Shown in pieces: positions 8,281 through 15,420 of a stretch of DNA of 64,000 nucleotides. The notes beneath the pieces are model-generated. The model was not told the DNA's origin. It did not search any database and saw nothing but the letters and a program-made list of their open reading frames with translations. The stretch is from contig DGWH01000165.1 of NCBI GenBank assembly GCA_002395225.1, positions 44,548-108,547 on the forward strand, given 5' to 3'. The DNA comes from Christensenella sp. UBA4263. GTDB taxonomy: Bacteria; Bacillota; Clostridia; Christensenellales; Aristaeellaceae. A program made the position numbers and the translations under genes. Position 1 is the stretch's first letter. Every line of letters starts with the position of its first letter.

Positions 8281-9114
8281 TTACTCAAGACCAATGCGCG
8301 TACAGGGGACCCGTCCGTAAATCAGGTCCGTAATCCGGTGACGTCCATGTCCAATGATCACCGTCGTCCCGTTCAGGGCCGGCCCCAGTGCAAATTCAAG
8401 CTTTGCATGTGCGCCGTTCGCCCCTGCTCTGGATGCCCCCACACAGTGTGACTGGAGGTCCATCACTTTGCGTTTCAGATCCTCCACATTGCCGGCCAGA
8501 ACATCCCGGACCAGCGTTTCCGGATGACCGGGCTCCCGGTAGATTCCCTCTGTCGATGTCAGAATCAGCAGGATCCGGGCACGGATCAGTCCGGCGATCA
8601 CCGCCGCCGTTTCATCGTTGTCCACACATTCATGAACTTCCCGTCCCTCACGGCGCAGTTCGGATAGTTCCCATTTCCGGTTTTCCTCATCTGAGACCGG
8701 GTCATTATAGTTCACGATGGGAATGGCTCCCTGATCCCTTGCCCGCAGAAAAAAGCGGCGGATATGCTCCCGTTTCTCGGCATCATTAAAATGCTGATGT
8801 TCAACGAGCACCTGACGCACCGAGTATTCCTGCGGAATAAAATGACGGTACTGTTCCATCAGAATGGACTGTCCCTGGGCGGAATAATCCGTCTTGTTGT
8901 CCACGCTGTCCCCGGACAATTCATGTCCTGTCCGCCGGATATAATCAAGCCGGCCGATTTCCGCTGCCCCGCTGGTCACCCAGATCATCCCCGGTTTCAG
9001 TTCTCTGCCCAGCCGGGAAAAGATGTTGTAATCAATATCCGCATCCTCCCGGCGAATCAGTGCCATGGAACCAATTTTCCCAACCAGTTCAAAATCGTAC
9101 TGCATATTTCCCAT
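8281..9114 (-). CDS. Amino-acid kinase family protein, glutamate-5-kinase-like
   Basis: The 277-residue protein has the amino-acid-kinase fold signatures: VGKIGSMALIRRED at the start, WVTSGAAEIGRLDY (compare the VSSGA motif of glutamate 5-kinase), PIVNYNDPVSDEE, and CVDNDETAAVIAGLIRARILLILTSTEGIYREPG, which corresponds to the D.DE and LLTD.DGLY motifs that bind substrate and ATP. It lacks a PUA domain and the gene is not beside proA, so proline synthesis is not supported. The real phosphate acceptor is unknown. It sits between rlmH and a PHP phosphatase, an unusual setting for ProB. Confidence 0.72.
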   Translation of the reverse strand: MGNMQYDFELVGKIGSMALIRREDADIDYNIFSRLGRELKPGMIWVTSGAAEIGRLDYIRRTGHELSGDSVDNKTDYSAQGQSILMEQYRHFIPQEYSVRQVLVEHQHFNDAEKREHIRRFFLRARDQGAIPIVNYNDPVSDEENRKWELSELRREGREVHECVDNDETAAVIAGLIRARILLILTSTEGIYREPGHPETLVRDVLAGNVEDLKRKVMDLQSHCVGASRAGANGAHAKLEFALGPALNGTTVIIGHGRHRITDLIYGRVPCTRIGLE

Positions 9115-9138
9115 TGATTTGTAACTCCATTGCCTCAG

Positions 9139-9615
9139 CTATTTATGGTATCTCTCCCCGGCTGCAATCTTGCAGCTCCGGTAAATCTGCTCAAGCAGCA
9201 TGATTCTAGCCATCTGATGGGGAAAAGTCAACGGAGAAAACGACAGCTGCCCGTTGGCCCGCCCGACAACTGCCGGATCCAGTCCCAGTGAGCCGCCGAT
9301 CACGAACACCACATGTTTTCCCGTATCGTAGTTGCCCTGAAGAAAGCGCGACAGCTGAACGGAATCCATCTCCCTGCCCTCAATCATCAGCGCGATCACA
9401 AAATCCTCCGGCCGTATCTTTTTCAGAATGGCCGCTCCCTCCGCTGCGCGGATCTTCTGCTCCTCCGCTGGCGTCGGCTTGTCCGGTTCAGGCATGTCCG
9501 GAAGTTCCACAATTTCCAGTTTTCCATATCTTGAAAGACGCTTGGCGTATTCCGCCGCCGCTTCCCGCCAGTACCGTTCTTTCAGCTTTCCCACGCAGAC
9601 AATTGTCACATTCAT
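9139..9615 (-). CDS. rlmH: 23S rRNA (pseudouridine(1915)-N3)-methyltransferase
   Basis: RlmH is a SPOUT-class methyltransferase that modifies pseudouridine 1915 in helix 69 of 23S rRNA on the assembled ribosome. The 158-residue protein has the family length and motifs: MNVTIVCVGKLKERYW at the start, then EYAKRLSRYGKLEIVELPD, FVIGGSLGLDP for the knotted SAM site, and LSFSPLTFPHQMARIMLLEQIYR near the end. The start at 9615 overlaps the upstream membrane-protein gene by four bases. Confidence 0.96.
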   Translation of the reverse strand: MNVTIVCVGKLKERYWREAAAEYAKRLSRYGKLEIVELPDMPEPDKPTPAEEQKIRAAEGAAILKKIRPEDFVIALMIEGREMDSVQLSRFLQGNYDTGKHVVFVIGGSLGLDPAVVGRANGQLSFSPLTFPHQMARIMLLEQIYRSCKIAAGERYHK

Positions 9616-10502
9616 TGCAGCACCTCCGCTGCCACGATGGCAAGAATCACCGCACCGGCCGCGATCAGGCACAGACGTTTTTCCTTTTCGGAAAGCCGGA
9701 TGTTCCCCAGCAGGTGCATCTCTCCCTCTGACGGCGGAATCCGGTATACCTTCCCCAGCCACACCAGTGTCAGACAGGTACATGCAAGCAAACCCATGCT
9801 GCCGGGAAAAGACCCGGGCGCAAACAGGCCGATTTCCATCAGGCGGCTCAGGAGCACCTGACCAAATCCGTACCCTGAAAGAAGCAGCACCGGTGCAAGA
9901 AGGCTGTCAGACTGTACATAGCACAGCACAGTCAGTATCCCTGCAAGCACCGCCCCCGGGCCCCGGTTCATGATTTCCTGGACAGCGGCCATCATGACAG
10001 GGATTCCATACTTTAGGGCCCTTCTTTTTTCGCTGAAAGTCCTCACCAGATACGCATCATAAAACAGGGAGGCCGCGGCGGGCTTCATCACGGTGGCCAG
10101 GAGAAAGGCAGGGAAAAACGTCCCGGCTTCCCAGCCGGCATTTCCTGCCAGTTCGATTCCGAGCCGCTGAAACAGCATTCGGATGATATTGTTCATCAGT
10201 GTTTCCGGAAACAGCAGAAACGTTCCCAGCAGAAACAGATAGACCATTTTCCCGTGTTCCAGTCTGTTCACCCGGATCTGTTCCGGCCGCAGCTGCATCA
10301 CCTGAAACAGGCCGATAAAAGCCGGAATCAGCAGCGCGGCAATCGTTTCCAGTATCGCCAGCAGGAGCAGTTCCGATTTTGTCAGTGTAAGGCTCTGTCT
10401 CAGCAGGAGGCAGGCAATGCTGACCAGCATGGACAGCCCTATGAGCAAAAAGGCCCCGCGACTGGGCGTCAACCGCGGTGCCTGATGTTGATTTCTTTTC
10501 AT
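9612..10502 (-). CDS. Polytopic membrane protein resembling CPBP proteases but without the catalytic motifs
   Basis: The 296-residue protein has about eight hydrophobic segments. The region from about residue 125 to 215 has the outline of the CPBP (Abi) intramembrane protease core: an amphipathic helix, YGIPVMMAAVQEI, then ILTVLCYVQSDSLLAPVLLLSGYGFGQVLL, which resembles the usual 'GL..G.LY..TGSL..PI..H...N' ending. The expected EExxxR motif and the catalytic histidines are missing (PAAASLFYDAYLVR and SGYGFG instead). It may therefore be an inactive homologue, or unrelated. It lies between the GT2-GtrA gene and rlmH, overlapping both by four bases, so it is translated with them. Confidence 0.6.
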   Translation of the reverse strand: MKRNQHQAPRLTPSRGAFLLIGLSMLVSIACLLLRQSLTLTKSELLLLAILETIAALLIPAFIGLFQVMQLRPEQIRVNRLEHGKMVYLFLLGTFLLFPETLMNNIIRMLFQRLGIELAGNAGWEAGTFFPAFLLATVMKPAAASLFYDAYLVRTFSEKRRALKYGIPVMMAAVQEIMNRGPGAVLAGILTVLCYVQSDSLLAPVLLLSGYGFGQVLLSRLMEIGLFAPGSFPGSMGLLACTCLTLVWLGKVYRIPPSEGEMHLLGNIRLSEKEKRLCLIAAGAVILAIVAAEVLQ

Positions 10503-11530
10503 GCTTTGTTAAATACAAAATCTCTCTGGATCACAAAACTGATTACGAACAAAATGATGTCCACGGGAATCTTGATCACTGCCGCCGAAACAGGCAGAAC
10601 CGTCGGCAGGAACTGGACCAGCAATGCCCCGATCACTCCCTGAACAATGACCAGCGCATAATACTTCACCATGGCATATTTTCCGCCCCGTCCCCCAAAA
10701 ACCGTATAGCGGTTCAGGCGGTAATTCACCTGTGAGGACACCAGACGTGCCAGCGCATAGGCCAGGACAGGCGCGAGGGAAAGACTAAGCAGCAGCCAGT
10801 AGAGCACATAGTCAACGACAAACGAGGCGATGGATGAAAAGAGATACCGAAAAATGACCTTATAGATCCGGATCGCATCCTTCACAGGATTAAAATGGCT
10901 TCCGGCATTGTCATTGATATAGATCGTCTCGATCGGTACCTCGTACACGCCCAGATTCATATCACGAAGCCGGAGGAGGACATTCATCTCATATTCGTAC
11001 CGCTCGCCCTCAATCTCGATCATCTGTTCAAGGGAGCTGGGCGGAAGCGCCCGAAGACCGGTCTGCGTATCCCGGACAGCAATTCCGCTGGCCAGACGGT
11101 AAACAAACCGGGTAATCCGATTTCCCCAGCGGCTTTTAAAGGGGACCTCCCCCGTAAACTCCCGGGAGCCGAGGATCAGCGTGTCCGGATGCTGAAGCGC
11201 CGCCTCCCCCACACGAATGATATCCTCAACCGTATGCTGCCCGTCGGAGTCCGCCGTGATGATGCAGTTCAGATCTTTATACAGAAGCAGTGCCTGATTG
11301 ATGCCGGTTTTCAGTGCCCGGCCTTTTCCCTGATTAACCGCATGGACGGCCACCTCTGCCCCCAGTTTGCGGCAGGCATCAAAGATTCCGGCATATTTTT
11401 CTTTCCCGCCGTCATCCACCAGCAGGACGCGGAACCCTTCCCCGATGAGTTTCCCGGTCAGCTCAATCAGCCGTTCATCCGGCTGGTACGCCGGTATCAG
11501 AACCACCGCTTTTTTCAATTCGTCTAACAA
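10499..11530 (-). CDS. Family 2 glycosyltransferase fused to a GtrA membrane domain
   Basis: The 343-residue protein joins a GT-A domain (AVVLIPAYQPDERL, LLVDDGG, NQGKGRALKTGINQ, TADSDGQH as the DxD region, GSREF, DTQTGLRALP) to a C-terminal GtrA-type domain of four hydrophobic helices (about 228-340) with SSQVNYRLNRYTVFGG, the GtrA hallmark, and QRDFVFN at the end. GtrA proteins are thought to flip polyprenyl-linked sugars, so one chain may make and translocate the lipid-linked sugar. I place the start at the TTG at 11530, which follows AGGGAG. A further TTG at 11569 lies at the predicted transcription start and is unlikely. It is the first gene of a leftward operon. Confidence 0.88.
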   Translation of the reverse strand: MLDELKKAVVLIPAYQPDERLIELTGKLIGEGFRVLLVDDGGKEKYAGIFDACRKLGAEVAVHAVNQGKGRALKTGINQALLLYKDLNCIITADSDGQHTVEDIIRVGEAALQHPDTLILGSREFTGEVPFKSRWGNRITRFVYRLASGIAVRDTQTGLRALPPSSLEQMIEIEGERYEYEMNVLLRLRDMNLGVYEVPIETIYINDNAGSHFNPVKDAIRIYKVIFRYLFSSIASFVVDYVLYWLLLSLSLAPVLAYALARLVSSQVNYRLNRYTVFGGRGGKYAMVKYYALVIVQGVIGALLVQFLPTVLPVSAAVIKIPVDIILFVISFVIQRDFVFNKA

Positions 11531-11574
11531 ATTTACTGACTCCCTATCTGTTTTAAGGTTGTTTGACAAACGCG

Positions 11575-11603
11575 ATTATATGTCATCCAGGTATTCTTGT
11601 CAA
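11575..11603 (-). promoter_or_regulatory. Consensus sigma-A promoter of the GT2-GtrA operon
   Basis: On the minus strand, TTGACA (11603-11598) and TATAAT (11580-11575) are both perfect and separated by 17 bases. Transcription would start near 11568, leaving a 37-base leader before the TTG start codon. Confidence 0.88.
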
Positions 11604-11739
11604 CAAATCTCCCGCAATCCCTGCAGCTCCGCCGGCCTTCTTTGCGGGCATTGCCGGTCTTTCGCCCCCGGTGCACAGGTACATCGGTTTGACAGCACGG
11701 CGGCTATGTGTCATGATCGCCCCAATAAACAACCTTGTT

Positions 11740-11968
11740 CTTTTATCCCTGTTATGGTAAACTACGAAATCATCCAGGTAACGACAATGGGTCATTTGCC
11801 TCACACAAAGCCGCTCCGGCCAATGACCAAACATGAGTCCTGTCAGATAGCGGCCCTGTCGCCAGGCGGCAGATTGGCAAACCCAGGTCTCAGACAAAGC
11901 AATTCCGGCAGCATCGAGGAGAAGGATGGCACGGTCCGTCTCCCCTTATCTGTTCAGAGGAGGTATTT
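11740..11968 (+). promoter_or_regulatory. Structured leader upstream of trpS, possibly a T-box-like element
   Basis: About 230 bases before trpS encode no protein and hold several hairpins. One pairs GGTCATT with AATGACC near 11790-11845. Another at 11918-11943 pairs GGAGA/TCTCC and GGA/TCC and presents TGGC in its loop (11927-11930). TGGC can pair with the 3' end of a tRNA whose discriminator base is G, as in bacterial tRNA-Trp. The TCTCC strand (11939-11943) can alternatively pair with the trpS ribosome site GGAGG (11959-11963), so the two structures exclude each other. This would suit tRNA-sensing control of translation. I could not identify a canonical stem I, specifier loop or 14-base T-box, so the class is uncertain. 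Confidence 0.42.
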
Positions 11969-12994
11969 ATGAATCAGCAAAACCAGTCCAATGGCACACC
12001 CGATAAAAAACTGCGCATTCTTTCCGGCATTCAGCCATCCGGCACACCAACCCTTGGCAACTATATCGGAGCAATGCGGAACTGGAAGCTTCTTTCCAAT
12101 GATTATGACTGTCTTTATATGATTGCCGATCTCCACTCCATAACCGTCCGTCAGGAGCCGGCAAAGCTCCGTCAGCAGTCCACTCAGCTGCTCGCCCTTC
12201 TGCTGGCCATCGGTCTTGATCCGGAACAGAACATTCTCTTTTTCCAGAGCCATGTTTCTCAGCACACCCAGCTTTCCTGGGTACTGAACTGCTTTACATA
12301 CATGGGTGAAATGAGCCGCATGACCCAGTTTAAGGATAAATCCGCCAAGCACAGCGACAACATCAACTGCGGCCTGTTTACCTATCCCGTCCTGATGGCC
12401 AGTGATATCCTCCTCTATCAGGCAAATCTGGTTCCCGTGGGCGCCGACCAGACACAGCACCTTGAAATCTGCCGGGATATTGCCAACCGCTTCAACGGAA
12501 TCTACGGCAACGTCTTCACCATTCCCGAGGGATATTTCCCGAAGTTTGGCGCCAAAGTCATGAGTCTGCAGGATCCTGTCCGCAAGATGTCCAAGTCTGA
12601 CCCGGATGACTGCTTTATCAGCATGCTGGATAACCCGGACAATGTCCGCCGGAAAATCAAGCGTGCAGTGACCGATTCCGACGCGGCCATCGCCTATGAT
12701 CCCGAAAACAAACCCGGTGTTTCCAATCTGCTGACCATCCAGTCCTCTCTGACAGGTGAGGCTATGGATGCACTGGTCGATTCCTATGCAGGAAAAGGTT
12801 ACGGCGTTCTGAAAAGCAACCTGACCGATGTGATCATCGAGACGCTTTCCCCCATCCAGGACAAATTCAACCAGTATATGAATGACAAATCCTACCTGGA
12901 AACCGTATGGCGTTCCGGTGCCGAGCATGCCTCCCGCCTTGCTGAACGCACGCTCAGCAAGGTTATGAAAAAAGTCGGATTTGTTTCAAAGTAG
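11969..12994 (+). CDS. trpS: Tryptophan--tRNA ligase
   Basis: TrpS charges tRNA-Trp with tryptophan. The 341-residue class I synthetase has ILSGIQPSGTPTLGNYIGA (the HIGH-equivalent is TLGN), MIADLHSITV, the substrate-binding YPVLMASDILLYQANLVPVGADQTQH, and KMSKSDPDD as the KMSKS loop. The length is normal. The ATG follows GAGGAGG at good spacing. It stands alone, transcribed rightward away from the GT2-GtrA operon, and is followed by a hairpin at 13039. Confidence 0.97.
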   Translation: MNQQNQSNGTPDKKLRILSGIQPSGTPTLGNYIGAMRNWKLLSNDYDCLYMIADLHSITVRQEPAKLRQQSTQLLALLLAIGLDPEQNILFFQSHVSQHTQLSWVLNCFTYMGEMSRMTQFKDKSAKHSDNINCGLFTYPVLMASDILLYQANLVPVGADQTQHLEICRDIANRFNGIYGNVFTIPEGYFPKFGAKVMSLQDPVRKMSKSDPDDCFISMLDNPDNVRRKIKRAVTDSDAAIAYDPENKPGVSNLLTIQSSLTGEAMDALVDSYAGKGYGVLKSNLTDVIIETLSPIQDKFNQYMNDKSYLETVWRSGAEHASRLAERTLSKVMKKVGFVSK

Positions 12995-13038
12995 GAATCC
13001 GATTCGTTTTAACCTGTCGATCTATGAGCCATCAGCAG

Positions 13039-13063
13039 AACCGTCCACAGACTGTGGACGGTT
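13039..13063 (+). terminator. Strong hairpin after trpS, no T-tract
   Basis: An 11-base perfect inverted repeat (AACCGTCCACA / TGTGGACGGTT) with a three-base loop follows the trpS stop by 44 bases. A T-run is absent, so it may be a weak terminator or an mRNA 3'-end stabiliser. Confidence 0.5.
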
Positions 13064-13125
13064 CTATGTGTACCTCCCCCCCTGCTTTTACCCAGAAAAC
13101 ACCTTCTGAGGATGGTGATTAAACG

Positions 13126-15300
13126 ATGCCCTCAAAAAAATGGAAGCAGCTTCTGCCCGTCGCTCTTGTGTGGATTGTGGTTCTATCTCTTTGTTCTACT
13201 CATTATACCAACAAAACCCGACTATGGGCAAACCTGCTCACAGATGAAATCGTCCATACCGATGATAAAACTTCATTGGATCTCTCAAGCGGCGACAGTT
13301 ACACGCAGTTGAAATTTTCCTCTCAATTGATTCTTCCAGCCGGTACATATCGTTTTCAATGGAATCTTGACTGTGACGGGATCAATACTCTTCGTTTTTT
13401 TACCGACAACGACGCACTGATTACGCCTCAGTCTTTTGAGATATACCCGCCGCCACACGAAAATAACGTTTATTTTACTTTGAAAACAGATGCCGAATTT
13501 CTTGGATTTACCATTGATTTCAAAGATGGAACCTTTTTAAATCTTCGTAATTTCCGTTTATATTCGCCTGTCTACAACGATACTCGTATCACATTGCTTT
13601 TTATTGCAGCACTGTTTAGTTTTTTCTGGCTCTGTGCCTGCAACGGCAGAAAAATCCATCCATCCATGCTTTTGCTTGCCGGAGCCGTCATTTACGCAAG
13701 TATTCCTTCTTTCAGAGATAATATTGGCAATTATCACGATACACGATTCCACATTTCCAGATTGTGGAACCTGGCATATGGACTGCGTTCCGGGCAGTTT
13801 CCCGTCCGCTGTGCGGGCTACAGTTATAATGGATACGGAGCGGTCACATCTGTCTTCTATCCTGATCTGTTTCTGTATCCATTCGCCGTTCTCCTCCTGA
13901 TTGGCGCATCAACCAATTATGTCATGCAATGCATCTTCATCTGTCTGAATATCCTTTCATGCCTGTTCATGTATGACTGTGCAAAAAACATCCTCAAAGA
14001 CCGATGGTATGCAGTTGTTTCCTCCATTCTTTACACATTAGCGATTTATCGCCTCACCGATATCTATGTCCGATGTGCGTTAGGTGAGGCAATCGCTTTT
14101 GCCTTTCTCCCCTTACTTATTCGCGGCATCTGGTCTGTCTGGTTTGAAGATAAAAACGCATGGCCATATCTGACGCTTGGTGTCTGCGCCATTTTTTTCA
14201 GTCATATGCTGACAGTTCTGATGTTTTTCCTCGGTATGGTATTCATGTTTGCCTTCTATCTTCCAAGGCTTCTCAGGGAAAAAAGAATTTTTTCCTTATT
14301 TAAGGCAGGATGCTTCGCGTTTCTCATCTGTTTAACCCAGATTATCCCAATGATTGATTATCTCAAAACCGGAGTCGGGCCTACAGGTTTAAATGAGGTC
14401 GTTTCCAGAACTGTTCTCTCCCCCGCCCAACTCTTTCTCTGGGGAAATGGTGAAATGCCTGCTCCCCCAGGCGATCCCACATTATCCAAATTTCCTGCCG
14501 AAATTGGTTTACCTCTCATTATTGGTGTTATTCTTTCTGCCTATTCCCTTCTGACGAATAACGAGACCGCACAGAAAAACCGTCAGAATATCATCCGTTT
14601 TACGGTTATCGGAACTTTAGGCGCTTTCGCAACGACGACTTTTTTCCCATGGAACTATCTGTCTCTTTTCACAAACCATCTTTCCGACTTTTTTCAGTTC
14701 GCATGGCGTTTTTTAATCATCCCCACCATCTTCTTTTCCCTTTCTTCATCATACGGTTACTGCAAGATCCTTCAAAATGGCGAAAAGGCTGCCATTTTTA
14801 TTCTGATTCTTTCAGTAATCATGGTTCTCCCCACTCTAAGCACACAGACAAGATTTAATGACGTATATCAATTTGGCGAATCCGCCGAAATGATTATCCA
14901 GAAAGAATACAATATTCCCGGGACAAATGCAGAAAACGTCCGCTCCCGTGCTGTAGTCTCTACAGAAGGTGTTGAGATAACAGACTATGTGAAAGATGGA
15001 AATACCATATTCTGTTCTGCTGACACCGATAAAGATGGTGGTCAGATTCAGTTTCCACTGTTCGGATTTATGGGTTATCAGGCTGAAATAAATGGCAAAA
15101 TCGTCCCCTATACCCTAACAGGGAATAACCTGATTACTGTTGATGTAAATCAAGGTCATTCACACATCAGCATCCGATACGTTGGAAAAGCCATTTGGCG
15201 TCTGTTTGACCTGCTCTCTCTTGTCTCGTTCCTTCTTCTGATCATCCTTATGAACAAGAACCTTATCACGATGCGTTGTAAGCGCACAATTCCTGACTGA
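13126..15300 (+). CDS. PTPS-related polytopic membrane protein (GT-C-like), copy A
   Basis: The 724-residue protein has an N-terminal helix (about 8-25), an extracytoplasmic beta-rich domain to about residue 145 (ILPAGTYRFQWNLDCDG), then at least ten hydrophobic helices and a C-terminal outside domain before a last helix. The segment YHDTRFHISRLWNLAYGLRS followed by GQFPVRC and YGAVTSVFYPDLFLYP is typical of the '6-pyruvoyl-tetrahydropterin synthase-related' membrane family, which is GT-C-like and presumed to transfer sugars from lipid carriers. The conserved acidic residue in HDTRFH is a candidate catalytic or metal residue. It converges on a close paralogue at 15421-17607 and by eye is AT-richer than its neighbours. 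Confidence 0.78.
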   Translation: MPSKKWKQLLPVALVWIVVLSLCSTHYTNKTRLWANLLTDEIVHTDDKTSLDLSSGDSYTQLKFSSQLILPAGTYRFQWNLDCDGINTLRFFTDNDALITPQSFEIYPPPHENNVYFTLKTDAEFLGFTIDFKDGTFLNLRNFRLYSPVYNDTRITLLFIAALFSFFWLCACNGRKIHPSMLLLAGAVIYASIPSFRDNIGNYHDTRFHISRLWNLAYGLRSGQFPVRCAGYSYNGYGAVTSVFYPDLFLYPFAVLLLIGASTNYVMQCIFICLNILSCLFMYDCAKNILKDRWYAVVSSILYTLAIYRLTDIYVRCALGEAIAFAFLPLLIRGIWSVWFEDKNAWPYLTLGVCAIFFSHMLTVLMFFLGMVFMFAFYLPRLLREKRIFSLFKAGCFAFLICLTQIIPMIDYLKTGVGPTGLNEVVSRTVLSPAQLFLWGNGEMPAPPGDPTLSKFPAEIGLPLIIGVILSAYSLLTNNETAQKNRQNIIRFTVIGTLGAFATTTFFPWNYLSLFTNHLSDFFQFAWRFLIIPTIFFSLSSSYGYCKILQNGEKAAIFILILSVIMVLPTLSTQTRFNDVYQFGESAEMIIQKEYNIPGTNAENVRSRAVVSTEGVEITDYVKDGNTIFCSADTDKDGGQIQFPLFGFMGYQAEINGKIVPYTLTGNNLITVDVNQGHSHISIRYVGKAIWRLFDLLSLVSFLLLIILMNKNLITMRCKRTIPD

Positions 15301-15380
15301 TTTCCTCGTCCCTTCGATTCATCTGCTGTTTCCAGATCAATACACATGAATTGTACTGGATAACCCCTGATAACAAATAG

Positions 15381-15416
15381 AAGATGGCAGTTCCTCAACT
15401 GGAGCTGCCATCTTTT
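15381..15416. terminator. Bidirectional terminator between the convergent paralogues
   Basis: A stem of about 14 pairs (AAGATGGCAGTTCC / GGAGCTGCCATCTT) with a six-base loop is followed on the plus strand by TTTT. It lies between two converging genes and can serve copy A well and copy B less well. Confidence 0.8.
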
Positions 15417-15420
15417 AGAT

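Noticed and set aside
11954..12928. 324-codon open frame antisense to trpS
   Set aside because: It lies wholly over a clear trpS; its residues match no family, and long antisense frames are common in codon-biased genes.
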